Shown here in pieces: positions 42,801 through 54,974 of a stretch of 64,000 nucleotides of DNA; position 1 is the stretch's first letter, and each line of letters opens with the position of its first letter. The notes beneath the pieces were generated by a model. It worked only from the letters and a program-made list of their open reading frames with translations, was not told the origin of the DNA and did not search any database. The DNA comes from Ochotona curzoniae. Taxonomy: Eukaryota > Chordata > Mammalia > Lagomorpha > Ochotonidae. The translations under genes were made by a program, and so were the position numbers. The stretch covers positions 4,960,001-5,024,000 of the forward strand of contig NW_024465751.1 in NCBI RefSeq assembly GCF_017591425.1. Reading direction: 5' to 3'.

Positions 42801-43608
42801 GCATGTAATATTTATGGCAACTAGGGTAAATGTAAAACTGTTGATTAATTTTATTTTGTTTTTTGGAGGACCAAAAAAAAAGTTCATACATTGACTTTGA
42901 AAGAATTATCCTATGGATGAGGCCTAAAGCATTCCCAAGGGTCATCAATAACTTCTGGCAGGGCCTTCATCCACTCAGGTTTCACTTCCCACTCCTGTTC
43001 TCCTAGATCACAATCATGCCTTGCACAGACATAATCAGATTGTTTTACTCAGAACTAGATATGGAGTGGCTCATCTCCATCCAAAAACATGGCTTCAAGA
43101 AACAAGAAAGTATCTTGCAGAGGACTTGACTTGCCAGAATGTCTCTAGGGGAAGAAATCATCTCCCTGATTCTGTAGAAAAGGAAGAGAGAAGGAAAGTA
43201 GCTAGGAGGAGAATGCAGAGAGCTCGGCAGGAGAGCAGGAGGAGTGTGCTGAGGTAAGAGATCAAATCGCTTCAGAAGATCTACTGAATTGCGAACAGCT
43301 CGTGTGGGTGCTTGTTCTAACTTCTTTGGTTGCTGGCATAATCTGTTGATATGAATGCCAAATTTGAAACTTGTTATCATAGGAAGTGGAGGGTCAGCTT
43401 TTACTGCAGTGTTGTTACTTTACAGGAATGAAATCACTTTTTGAAAACTAAACAACAGTATGTCCTTCAGAATCTGGCTTATGAATATCTGGAAAGCGCT
43501 CTGTCTTATTGATTATGATTTCATGCATATATTCTGTCTTACTTTCTAGCTACTTTCTCAGTTCTACATCATCTGCTGCCCAGATCACAAAGACATTGCC
43601 AAAAACAA

Positions 43609-43645
<37 letters not shown>

Positions 43646-45012
43646 TTCTCTCTCACACACCCATAAATGAGAGAGGTGTAATTCTTATTAATGTATAAAT
43701 GCCTAGATACACACATGCCGGGTTTGCTGGCTCTGCTTAGCCCCAGCAGTTTTGGAACCCAGAGGATTCCTCTAGTACTCAAGTCATCGCCTCTTCTGCA
43801 CATGTCCCAGGAAGGCAGAACAGAACCCAGAGGATGACAACTTAAGTCACCTGGCTCCTGGTCAACTCTCATCCTCATGCTGACTTGCTACAATGAACAA
43901 GAGGCAAAAAGTCGTCCAGTCTACCATACACAGAGCTTCTTCTTTTTGGCTTCTCAGATGGTTATTTTCCTTGTGCTGCACAAGCAGAGGATCCTCTCCA
44001 TCCTGACTGAAGCTGGGTGTAGCAGCAGAGCAGATGATCTTGGTAAGTGCAATAACAGCAGAACGCAGGGTACAACTTGTTTTCAGAAACAAATGGCTCT
44101 TCTCGGAAAGTACAATCTAATAGGACTGACAGAAATCAAAGTCCAATTCAGGGAAATTGGTTCTTAAGCACTCAGAAAACTAGCCATTTCCCTAAACTTC
44201 CTGCAAGATCTTAGAGCATCCCTTTTTCTTTTTCTCTTGGTCCTGAAATTGATACGCCTCACAGGATGAAGACAATAGTCAGCTTCAATAATCAATATCA
44301 GCTTGTCAAGATCACATGCCACTGTTTTCATACCTGATCTACCGGAATCTCCTCAATAAGCACCAAAGAATTCGCAGAGTGCTCATTTATACTTCTGGAG
44401 AAAGTAATTCACTTCACATGTTTTTAGTGATTTTTTTCCCAATGTTATGAAACAGACTTGATCTTGGTAATAGTGCATGTGTTGATACAAATACAAATAT
44501 GTAGACATGTTTCATTTATGCCTCATGTCTTGGACCTACTGTAGTAAACAAGGCTATTATATCCTACCTTGCACAGGTAGGCATGGTATTTTGCAAATGG
44601 AGATGGGCAATTTAACAGATAATGAGAATAAAATACAGCAGGAGGTGGGGAGGGGATAGACAAAAGTGATATGAAAACATGCAAGATAATGTGACATAGT
44701 CCCAAAAGGGAAGAGGTAACTGGGTTAGAGAAAATAATCCTTGGAAGTCACAAGATTGGAAGATAAGACTTGGGAACTGGGGAAGGAAAACAGGAAACAA
44801 TTGACATTATTTCAGATTGAGAAGAACAAGCATGAGAAGATTTGGAATTAGGTCAGACTCTGGAAAGTTTGAGAACCAGAAAGAAGTTTGCAATGGCAGG
44901 AGCTCAGGGTAATAAGATGTCTTGGTGGGACATATGATAAAATGGTTAACAAAGGTTTTCAGGATAATAAGATACCATGGAAAATATTGTCTGTAGTGCT
45001 CCAGAATGCAGA
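42801..45012. other. Unassigned sequence
   Basis: No repeat or gene recognised apart from a CT microsatellite. The frame at 43021-43257 ends just before a donor-like GAGGTAAGAG (43250-43259), and with the purine-rich text before it could be a non-coding exon, but nothing supports that further. Confidence 0.4.
43606..43658. repeat. (CT)n microsatellite with TTTC interruptions
   Basis: About 50 bp of CT dinucleotides broken twice by TTTC, followed by a short CA run. Confidence 0.95.
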
Positions 45013-46186
45013 CAGACTTGAAAGAAATTGCACAGAGCAGGGAGGGATGGGAGGGTTGGGGGACACAGAGCAGAGCAGAGGGACAGGAGGAGGCTTGTAT
45101 CCCAACCCTGAAGATTCCCGGATCCTCACTATCAGTACGAGCACCAAGGACTACATCCCAACTACCAAGGAGACCACGGGGAATTGGAGTATCTTCGGAG
45201 GCCAAGAACTCTGAGGCCATCCACTCCTGCTTGGATCTATCACATGGGATGGAAGAAGTCCAAACCCTTCCTCGCAGGATCCAAGGGCATCAGAACAACA
45301 GCCAGGAGCCCTGAACAGTCTGCAGAAACAGAAGAATGGTAAACTTCCTTCGGGACTAGGGAGAGGAGCTTTCTCTGGTCCTAGCTTGGGTCGCCGGCCT
45401 CTCTTGCAATGACCATTAGGATCGCTCCAGAAACCCCTCAAAACAAACAAACAAACAAAAAATCTAGAATAGATAGAGAGCAACAAGGAAAGCTTGGAAT
45501 TAGACAGGAAATGGTCAGTGTGGATTCACTTATACCTTACTAACTGGGACATAAAGATTAGTTACTCCTCACTAGGGTATTGAAGATTTCTCTGCACACC
45601 CCTCCTAAAACTGTTCTGCACCTAAACTGTTGACATTTGTCTTGTCATACTTAAAAGCCAGTCTAGACTACCTGAAAAAAAGCCAGGTTCAGCAAAATTA
45701 TGCTTCAACACTATAAAATGCTAAATACTATAATGAAAATAGACATGAGACAGCCAAATAGTAATCTATAGCTAGTTTAAGGTGTATAGAACCCAGTTGT
45801 ATATAAACTAAAATTGAAATGTCAATGAAGAAGTCACAGGATGTGGGCAAGAACTTAAATTAAAAAAAATTTTTTAAATATATTGGTTACTCAATATTAT
45901 GTCATTTAATTCCACAAAGTTATAAATTGTTGCTGATGTTATGTTGGGGCTTTTAATGGACCGAGATGATACTCTGCCAGCTCTACCTTCAGACCAGAGA
46001 TGGTCTCCCCAAGAAGCCGTTGAACTTCTCTGGACAATAACATGCTGGACTCTGTGCTTGGTATATGCTTGCAATGAAAGACTCTCAACTGAACTTGAAC
46101 TGTGGTAATGCAACAAGGTGGAGGAATCCACAATGGGGCGTGGGAATCCCAGTGCCTGTAAAACTGTGTCACATAATGCAATGTAA
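45013..46186 (+). mobile_element. L1 3' UTR, sense orientation
   Basis: This 1.17-kb segment matches the complement of 49984-51139 along most of its length: GGACAGGAGGAGGCTTGTAT, CTTCCTCGCAGGATC, GCTTTCTCTGGTCCTAGCTT, ACTCCTCACTAGGGTATTGA, TGCTTCAACACTATAAAATG, GGATGTGGGCAAGAACTT and CAGAGATGGTCTCCCCAAGA. The end ACATAATGCAATGTAA also matches the L1 at 31276-32353. No ORF2 is seen. An (AAAC)n run lies at 45440-45461. Large open frames on its minus strand (44807-45220, 45151-45486) are not genes. Unusually, poly(T) rather than poly(A) follows the end (46187 on). Confidence 0.8.
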
Positions 46187-46237
46187 TTTTTTTTTTTTTA
46201 AAAGCCATTGTCAAAAGAGATTAGAATCATAGGCTTG

Positions 46238-46558
46238 GCCTGCTGCCATGACTCAACAGGCTAATCCTCTCCTAAAAGCACTGGGATCCCATATGGGCAC
46301 TGGTTTGCATCCCAGCTGCTACACTTCCCAGCCAACTCCTTGTTTATGGCCTAGGAAAGCAAAGGAGGACAGCCTAAAGCCTTGGGACTTTGCGTCCATG
46401 TGGGAGACCTGAGGAAACTTCTGGCGCCTAGCTTTGGATCAGTTTAGTTATGACTGAACTATTTAGGGAGTGAACCAACAAACTGAAGATTTTCTCCTTG
46501 TCTCTCCTTCTTTCTGGAAATATGCCTTTCTGAGAAAGATAAATAAATATTAAAAAAT
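46238..46558 (+). mobile_element. C-type SINE, rabbit-like head
   Basis: Plus orientation: CCATGACTCAACAGGCTAAT head, GGGATCCCATATGGGCACTG, GGGAGACCTGAGGAAACTTC, tail GATAAATAAATATTAAAAAA. Possible short duplication AATCATAG / GATCATAG on its flanks. Confidence 0.9.
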
Positions 46559-48289
46559 AATGATCATAGACTAAAGATCCAGTACTAACCCAAGTACAAA
46601 ACAACTTAGTCTTGGATTTAGGCAGTTGGGAATTGTGGGACCTGGATGGGTTTCAATGATTTCTAGAAGTTAATTCTAACAAGACTTTTACATCGAAAAG
46701 GACATGTGGAATATAGATGATTGAGTCAATATGGCTCTTAGATACTTGTGGAGGTGTTCAGTTGGTGAGATGTTGCCTCAATTGTTTTCTCTACCTGCTT
46801 GGTTTCTATTGCTTTCCTGCCTTCACCCTTTGATGACGATCTGCATGCCAGTGGCCTGGTGGCAAGGACATCTTTCTAATTGAGGAGCGCTATGATGAGC
46901 ATCTGGAACATATGCTAATCAACCTCCCATTGACTGTGGATTCAATTAGAGGTAGGAGGCACGTAATGAGAAGGCCTGGCATATACTAGGAGATTTTGGT
47001 TTTCTTTTTAAAATATTAAGGTCTCTCTCTTTGTTGATACACTAACACTTCAATAAATTATTAATTCTGGGAAACCCAAAGGCCACTCTAAATACCTGTC
47101 CTTGACTAAAGACAGGCTTTAAAAACTATTATCACAAGGAAGGACTGTAAAACTCATCTGGTCTCATTTATTCACGTAAACATGCAGGGAGGTAAAATTC
47201 TCGGTGTCAATGGAGAATTAAGGGAATGGTCATCATTAAGCATAGTTTTCAGATTTCTAGACCACCACAGCCCTTTATTTAAAGCTATAGTCCATTTATT
47301 GTGTCTACCATACATTAAGTATTCCATTCAGTGTTACTGTTCTTTCTCTCTAAACATAGAGCTTGTTTATCAAATGAGATTCTAAGAAAAATATTGAGGC
47401 TTAGAAAATCATCCATTCAATAATCCAGATATATGTCCAAATTTTGTGGTCTTTATAGTCAATCTGGCTGAGTCTCACATCGAGAAAGTAGACACTGAAG
47501 ATGGGTGCAGGTTAGAACCCCGTTTAGGGCACAATGCTCCATTTGATGTCAAAAGAAACATTACTGCTTTTCTGTCAGCACTCTTCAATGGAAATCTGGC
47601 TAATAATTAGCTGCCACTGGTAACCTGGGGGTTTATGGAAAATGTAAAATACCAATCCTTCTCACTGAGAATACATTGCCCTCACTAACCACCACATGGT
47701 GAACTGAAGATACACCATAAACCCAAGTCACCTTACCCTTTCTTACTATGCGAAAAAGCTGCAATCGTTAACCTTATCTTTTACGTTTTCATTTGGAGAG
47801 TGGATTTTTCTAAAGAGGAAATATGTTTTCAGCAGAGAGCATGTGGGGCAGCCCACTAATACCTCCAGTTTTGAGTGGATTGGATTTTCCACCGAGCACT
47901 TGAGCAGCGCAGTTTGGCAGGCCAGCCCTGGGAAGCTCTGAGGAGGTTACAGCCGTGCTGGCGCTGCTCTGTGCTGTGACATCCCAGGGCTTCCTCTCAA
48001 TGGCCATTGCATTAGCAAAAAATTTACAGCTCATCACCAACAGCTGTTCCTCTAAACAAAACAATGTAGTTTTTCTTTTCCTTTTAGTATGCCAGAATTC
48101 TATGGTGTGTGGGACCAAGAGTCACTTGGCATTCTATGGAAGCTACTTAATCCTTGGAAACACATGGGAACTTCAATCATTGGTTCACTTGCTCATTTGT
48201 GACTGTGTGTGTGTCCATCTGTTCCCCTATCCACTTACTCTTGCATTCGTTCACACACTGATATACTCATTTATTTTCTTATTCTTTTA
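46559..48289. other. Unassigned; two conserved-looking blocks
   Basis: No repeats recognised. Block 46790-46980 is dense in homeodomain-like sites (ATGCTAATCAA, TCTAATTGAG, TCAATTAGAG). Block 47820-48100 is less AT-rich, contains AACAGCTGTT and GCAATGGCC-type palindromic pieces, and has open frames on both strands (plus 47955-48356, minus 47810-48118) that match nothing known. I treat both as candidate conserved non-coding sequence. Confidence 0.3.
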
Positions 48290-48460
48290 TTCAATTTTGA
48301 TTAGCCAAGACCTGAAATTTACCATTTGGTTCTTTTTCCAGAGTACAGTTCAGTGACATTCATTATAGCTACACTGACATACAACCATTGCCAATATCTG
48401 TTTCTAAAACATTGCATCACCCCAAACAGAAACTCAGTGAGCATTATATTTCCTTTTTCT
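48290..48460 (-). mobile_element. Old L1 3' end, antisense
   Basis: GAAATTTACCATTTGGTTCT, ACAGTTCAGTGACATTCATT, ACAACCATTGCCAATATCTG and CATCACCCCAAACAGAAACT follow the antisense 3' end of old L1M elements (ACAATTCAGTGG ... CAACCATCACCACTATCTA ... CATCACCCCAAAAAGAAACC). Confidence 0.7.
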
Positions 48461-48912
48461 TTTTCCTTGTTTCAACAGGTTACTTATTTAGGGACTCACT
48501 ACTGTCAGAATTCTATGAGAAGCATTATAGAAGGACGTAAACCATACTCTGTATGGTCTGATGTGAATAAACTGAAACTCCCCATGCACATCACATGCAT
48601 CCTCCAAATAGCCAGACATCAACATGGCTCCTTCTCAGATAACCCATCGTTTGCAGGGTCTTGGGCTTCTTCTAACACACTAGACCACATAGGATAACAC
48701 ACTCATACCGGGCATGGTGCGTCTTAAGATTCAGCCCACTTCCCATGCTGTGTATTTATATTTTACTTTATAATTCAATTGACTAGGTAATAGGGCAATT
48801 AGTAATTGACAGATAATAGGGATGTCACCATCAACAACGTCATGAAGGTAGCAGTGCAACCACCAACTTTGCCAGCCTAATGCTTTTTAATCCTATATAT
48901 CTGCAGGTAAAT
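48461..48912. other. Unassigned sequence
   Basis: Nothing recognised in this stretch of about 450 bp. Confidence 0.35.
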
Positions 48913-49263
48913 AAAAATCGTATTTATTTCTGTGGACCCAGCACAGTGGCCTAGCAGCTGAAGTCCTCTTCTTGAATGCACAGGGATTCCACATGGGTGT
49001 TGGATCATGTCCCAAGTGCCCTGCCTCCCATCAAGCTCCCTACTTGGGGCCTGGAGGATGGTTCAGTGCCTTGGGACCCTGAGCCCACGTGGGAGATCCG
49101 GAAGAGGCTCCTGGCTTCAGATCAGCACAGCTCCGGCCATTGCAATCACTTGGGGAGCTGGTCATCAGACGAAGGCTCTTCCTTTCTGTCTCTCCTCCTC
49201 TCTGCATATCTGACTTTGCAATAAAAATAAATAAATCTTTGAAAAAAAATTGTATTTAGTTCT
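48913..49263 (+). mobile_element. CSINE with 19-bp target duplication
   Basis: Plus copy at about 48932-49244: GGACCCAGCACAGTGGCCTA, TCCGGAAGAGGCTCCTGGCT, CTGCATATCTGACTTTGCAA, tail AATAAATAAATC and poly(A). Flanks 48913-48931 and 49245-49263 match at 17 of 19 positions. Confidence 0.95.
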
Positions 49264-49689
49264 AGCTTGTAAGGAAGCTACTTTGTAACAACCTGTTTTC
49301 AAGTAAACTGAAAATTGGGCTTAGAAGTTTATTAAGAATGTCACTGTAGGTCTTCTCCAGAATCATATCAAAAAGATTTTAGAGCAAGCAAGGAATCAAA
49401 GTGGCTTTAGGAAGATTTATATCCTTCTTTTATAAAGAAGAGCAAGTTCTTCCAGAGCCATAGGAAATAATTAGAAGGATTATCATCAAAACTGAAAACA
49501 GTAGTTCTACAGAGAAACAAATGACGTCAATGACATGCTGACTCTGCTACTAACAATCGGTGTAGGCATGGCTGATCACATGCGTTCATGGGGCCTTACT
49601 ATCTTCATTTGCAGAAACCAAAATGCGGTTGCTGGTGAATGATACCAACTTGTAAAGATTTGCTTTTATTGTCAATGCAGAATAAAGTC
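49264..49689. other. Unassigned sequence
   Basis: No repeat or gene recognised. Confidence 0.35.
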
Positions 49690-49925
49690 ATGATAATCAC
49701 TTTGGTGAATATTTGATGCATTATCCTAAGCCCTTTATTTGCAGTGATGTGTTTATTCTTTGCAGAAGACTATGTGATTATCTCCATTTTTCAGATGAGG
49801 AAACTGAGGTACAGAATTGAATTGACAAAGCGCACTCATGTTGTAAGTGGCATAGCTTGGCATAAACCCATTTGTCCAGCTCCAGAAACTGGCATTTCCA
49901 TTTATCAAGAACAACCAGGTTGTTG
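49690..49925 (-). mobile_element. MIR SINE, long copy
   Basis: The best MIR here: TTATCCTAAGCCCTTTATTT, CCATTTTTCAGATGAGGAAA, CTGAGGTACAGAATTGAATT, GTAAGTGGCATAGCTTGGCA and CCAGCTCCAGAAACTGGCA. Minus orientation, nearly full length. Confidence 0.88.
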
Positions 49926-49983
49926 CTATTTGGGGAGGTATTAAGGTTTCTGAAAGGGCAGTGATTTTTAATATATCTTTTTA

Positions 49984-51139
49984 AAGTTTAATTTCATTTT
50001 CTGACACAGTTTCATAGGCTCTGGGATTCCCCCAGTCCCTCCTCATGTCCTCCCTTCACACTGAATTCCTCCACCTTGTTGCAGTAGTGCAGTTCAAATA
50101 CAGTCATGATTCCTTCATTGCATAGAGTCCAGCATCTTATTATCCATATAAATTCAATAGTTTCTTGGGGAGACCATCCCTGGTCTGAAAGTAGAACTGG
50201 CAGAATGTCATCCCATCCAATGAAAAGCCACAACATAACGTCAACAATAATTTCTAATATTATGGAGTTAATTGACATGGTAATGAGTAACCAATATATT
50301 AGAAAATGCAAGTTCTTGCCCACATCCTGTGACTATTTCATTTACTTTAGAATTTTAGTTTATACACAGAAGTGGCTGCTATACACCTTAGAATGGTTAT
50401 AGGGTACTATTCAGCTGTCTATTTTCATTTTTATATTTAGCATTTTATAGTGTTGAAGCATAATTTTTACTGAACTTGGCAAATTTTAGGAAAGTCCAAA
50501 CAGACTTATAGCTCTAACAAGGCATATGTTAACAGTTGAGGCGCAGAACAGTTTTAGGAGGGGTGTGCAGAGAAATCTTCAATACCTTAGTGAGGAGTAA
50601 CTAATCTTTATGTCCTACCTAGTAAGATATATGTGAGTCCAAACTGACTGTTTCCTGACTGATTCTAAGCTTTCCTTATTGGTCTCTGTCTATCTAATCT
50701 AATTTTTTTGGGTGGGGGGCTCCGGTGAAACCCTGATGGTCATTGCAAGAGAGGGTGGGGATCCAAAGCTGGAACCAAGCTAGGACCAGAGAAAGCTCCC
50801 CTCCCGAGTCCCGAAGGAAGTTAACTGTTTTGTTTGTGTGGACAGCTCAGGGCTCCCAGCTATTGTTCCAATGACATTAGATCCTGCGAGGAAGGATCTG
50901 GGCTTCTTCCATCCCATGTGGGAGATATGATAGGGAATGGATGACCTCAGAGTTGTTGGCCTATGAGGGCATTCCAATTCCCCATGGTCTCCTTGGCAGT
51001 TGGGATATAGTCCTTGGTGCCCATACTGATAGTCCTTGGTGAGGATCCGGGAGTCTCCAAGGTTGGGATACAAGCCTCCTCCTGTCCCTCTGCTCCACTC
51101 TGGGGTCCCCCCTGCTCTGTGCATGTGACCTCCTAACCT
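49984..51139 (-). mobile_element. L1 3' UTR, antisense
   Basis: The reverse complement of the L1 3' UTR at 45013-46186 with moderate divergence and some indels (for example GGTTTCACCGGAGCCCCCCA against GGATCGCTCCAGAAACCCCT). The 3' end is at the left (GTTTCATAGGCTCTGGGATT). Frames at 50012-50323 and 50780-51124 are artefacts. Confidence 0.85.
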
Positions 51140-51439
51140 TCTTAGGATGTGTGAGGAAGACGTTAAGTAGAACCTATCAAGAATATAACGGGTAACTTAT
51201 AGACAACAGACTCAAATCAGTATTAGACATTAGCAAAACTATAAAGCCATGCAGGGGGAATCAAGAGCTCTCCTGATTTTTAATATATCTTGAGATTTGC
51301 TTCCACTTTCACTTCTGTCACCACATTAAAAATTCATGCTGTCTCCTTTTTGAGTTGGTGCAAAGGTATTCTGATTGTTTTGCCTCCCATCCCTATCTCC
51401 CAGTCCTTCATTCCAAAATTGTACTTTAAATATAGGACC
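51140..51439. other. Unassigned sequence
   Basis: May include the 5' extension of the L1 to the left; nothing clear. Confidence 0.3.
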
Positions 51440-51790
51440 AGGGTGGTCAGCTTACTCCACTGTTAAACCGACGTATGGCTCCTTCTTACACATAAAACAC
51501 TGCCCAGACGCCTGATCATGCCACCCCAGATGCTAAGAACTAGCACCAGCCGCTTCTTCACCCTCCAGCCAAAAAGTCTCTCCAAGACTGATTCATGATC
51601 CAAAGACACTGCAATACTTACAGCCCCTTCTCATTGCACATGGCTCCTTCATACACGTTAGTCTGTGCCTGAAATCACCTCCATGCACTGATCTCATTCA
51701 ATATCCTTACACATCTTTCTAATCAAGCATCTCCCACTCTTTGTCATTTGATATAGCACTCCCTAATTCTTGCGTGTGTGTGTGTGTGTG
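51440..51790 (+). mobile_element. L2 LINE fragment
   Basis: CGTATGGCTCCTTCTTACAC, CGCTTCTTCACCCTCCAGCC, GTCTGTGCCTGAAATCACCT and TTTGATATAGCACTCCCTAA follow the L2 3' region (ATGGCTCCCCATTGC ... CTCCAGCC ... CTCAAATGTCACCTCC ... ATAGCAC). It ends in a (GT)n at 51773-51790. Confidence 0.6.
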
Positions 51791-53290
51791 AATACGTGTG
51801 TATGTGTTTTTCCTTCCAAAAATGAATTCTGTAGCAGCTGTCTGTTGAGAAAAATCTCAATTACTGTTCTAATATAAGTTCGTTAATGTGAAGACTACAT
51901 TATAAATTCATTTTTGTTTTTTGATTGTACAATATTAAGAAGTGAATCAACTTGTCTTAAAAATAGTATATTTAGATGAAAAGTTCAGGCATGTAAATAA
52001 TTGTAGATGAGCTGGTTTTGAACATTCCCGCAGACTAACAAAAACAGCTTCAGAGTCTGTGTCTGTAACTTCTACTTCCTCCTTATTAAATGCCATGTGC
52101 ATTTGGCAGCTGATTTCTCACAGGTATAAAGTGAATTCCAGTAACCTCCAGGCTTACATCCAGGATTGTCAGAAAAAAATCCATTTCTCATCACTGATTC
52201 TAAGTGGGCTATCCTACCAACCTATGAGGCCAGGAAAAAGGATTATATTATGTAGCCTACATTTAAATTATGAAGTCCAATTATCAGGAAAATGTGAAGG
52301 CCTTCCACAGACCAGCCAGTTGGGAAGATGATTGCTATGATCCTCGGAAAACAATTACTGGGAGGACAGATTTGACTTGAGGCTCCCTCCCCCTCACTCA
52401 GAAACACATGTTCTCTCCTTAATTCTGATGTCAGTCTTCTTGGTAAACGGTGATTGATAAATGGATCAATGTACACAGGTATTTATGCATATGTTCACTT
52501 ACGCATATGCCCAGAATATAGAGGATAAAGTGAAGATCAATATACCTTTTTCTTCCCACAGGAAAAAAAAATGCTACTTTCTCAGTTGCATTGGGCCTGT
52601 TACCCTTGGCAGTAAACAGGTAGTCCTAGACCTACTAAAAAAAATGCTATTTTACCTTAATGCTGAAACACATTTGAAGATTCCTTTGTTTTTTTAATTA
52701 TGTTTCATTATATTTTATGATTATCCTCATGGGTTGTTTGGACTTGTATTATTATAATTAAATAAAAAACTAATAATTTCGTGTTAACTTTTTGGAAAGG
52801 TGTTGTCTTTGTTTTCATATTTCAAAGCTTCATTTTCGACTAACATATACTTCCTTAACTAACATCAACTCTAAGCCTTTAATAACATGTCTACATTGGC
52901 ATATATGATTTTGTGTGATTACCCTAACTCTGAAATAGGCAATCTAATTCATTCATTCAAAAAAGGTATGGAAATGGAATTAGGAGGTAAATTTACTTTG
53001 GTGTAAATAAATTGGTATGTAATTTTTCATAAGAAAGCATTTATGAACCTTTTGAAGATGATTCATATAATGAAGAGCTTCTTAAAAATCAGCCACTAGC
53101 CCACATATGGACAGAATTTGAGCATGGATGGTATTTTGCATGCTAAAGTAGGCAGTATAATAGGACATCATAGGCTAGTATGACAGAATGTACTCATAGA
53201 AGCATGAACTAAGTTTTCCTTTAGGGTAGGAATTTGGTTTGAACAAAATAGCAGGGTTTGGCTGAGAATGACAAAATAGTGTATTAAGAT
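51791..53290. other. Unassigned sequence
   Basis: No gene or named repeat over 1.5 kb. The block 52030-52460 is of mixed composition with a 90-codon frame (52059-52331) that I do not recognise. Confidence 0.4.
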
Positions 53291-53617
53291 GTACCCCAGT
53301 GGCTGAAGTCCTCACCTTGCATGCCTGGGATTCCATATGGGCACTGGATGCTGTGTCCCGGATGCTGCACTTCCCACTCACCTCCCTGCTGGCTGCCTGG
53401 GAGAACAGTGGAGGATGGCCCAGGCCTTAGGATCCTGCATTTGCTTAGGAGACCCAGAAGAAGCTTCTGGCTCCTGGTTTTTGACTTCAGATTGAGTTCA
53501 GTTCCAGCCATTGTGGTCACTTGGGGAGTGAACCAGCAGACTGAAATTCTTTTCTCTCTGTCTCTCCTTTGCTCTTTATCTCTACCTTTCCAATAAAAGT
53601 AAATTGATCTTTAAAAA
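53291..53617 (+). mobile_element. CSINE
   Basis: Plus orientation with the first bases of the head lost: CCAGTGGCTGAAGTCCTCAC, TTCCATATGGGCACTGGATG, TGTGGTCACTTGGGGAGTGA, tail CCAATAAAAGTAAATTGATC. Confidence 0.9.
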
Positions 53618-54974
53618 ATGATAAGTATTTGTAGATAGACTAGAAAAAGATGTAGCTAGATATAAATAGATGGATAGCTTCTGATTTTTATAGTATTGAC
53701 TAATGTTAATAATAAATTGAGTATAAACAAATACTGTGATCTTAGATTTATGAATAATCATTGTCAATGACTATGTAAGGACTTTGCAAATATAAGAAGA
53801 AAAATTATTTTTAACTATCAGTATTATACATACCACCTTAATGCGTGTGTGTATAGTACATCTTAAACTTGTCAACCAATGATTGAGCAGATACTAGCTA
53901 AGAAAGGCAAAGTAGCTAGCACTAAGAAATTCAGGCATGTTGAGACCACAGAGTTGGTTGGTTGGTGGCATGTAATACTGGAAAAATGATGAAACGATGC
54001 CTGAGTGTCTGAAATTTTGGAATCATTGATCCCAGTCTATCCAACCTGATTTTTTTTTTTTGATAATGTGTGCTGCCTGATGTAGTAGGCAGGAGAGCCA
54101 GAATTGGAGAGAGAGATTTCCAGCTCCAAGCTGATGTTCCTGAGGAAAGTGGGAGGTATTACAGGGAAGTCAAAATTACCTGCGAATGTTGCCATGCAAA
54201 GACTGAAAGAGAATGTAAGCTTGCACTAGGTCCTCATTCTCAGAAGGCTCTCTTTGCCTTAAATGCAATGCTTCCATCATAACAAACTCCTCAAAGGTCA
54301 ATTGTGAAATTCATTGAACTTACATTTAACTTTGTGTAAGTCTTTGATTAATTCAATAACTATTCATTCAATTGCTCTTATGAACAGGTTTTAATAGTAA
54401 CATATTCAACTGTTTATATTCAATTGCTATATGTATTCAATCTATTCAATTGCTATTAGTATAACCTGTTTCTAGTTTTTGTTGCTGTTTTGTTGGTGAT
54501 GTTATTTCAGCATATTTTGAGTCTATGGAGTTAAAATAAATGAGATCTCATCATAAAGGACTACATATCAATAACTAAAAAGACATTCTTGCAGCAGAAA
54601 AAACAGATAATAGAGCATTGACAGCATAAGAATGTTTTATGTAATTCTATTTGCATATTTTCTCTAAGTTTTTTTTGCAGAAAAACATCTATCACTTTTC
54701 TAATGAAAGAAAATTAATTATATGGGAAACGTACTTTCTGGGGTTTAAATACAGAAAGGTTTGATACTAAATTTCAAATTCAGTATCTTTTCCCTCCAGT
54801 ACTTTCCTAAAATACTTTCTTTTGGCAAAATTCCCAAAGTGCATATGATTCTCTTCTTTTTCCTTCTGGTTCTCACTTTATTCTGACTGGAAAGCTTTCA
54901 CGTTAAAAAAGAAATTTTCCTTAAATATTAGTGGCTTGTAATAATTGTGTATACAGGACATCATGCGATTTTTT
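53618..54974. other. Unassigned AT-rich sequence
   Basis: No gene or repeat recognised. TATTCAATTGCTAT is repeated exactly at 54417-54430 and 54443-54456, with a related copy at 54366. T12 at 54050-54061 has no SINE or L1 attached that I can name. Confidence 0.4.

Noticed and set aside
44807..45486. Long minus-strand open frames (137 and 111 codons)
   Set aside because: They lie on the antisense of an L1 3' UTR; the same region is open at 50780-51124 in the other copy, so it is repeat sequence and not a gene.
54050..54282. Poly(T) followed by a 70-codon frame, considered as a processed pseudogene
   Set aside because: No flanking duplication found and the frame is on the wrong strand for a tail of T.
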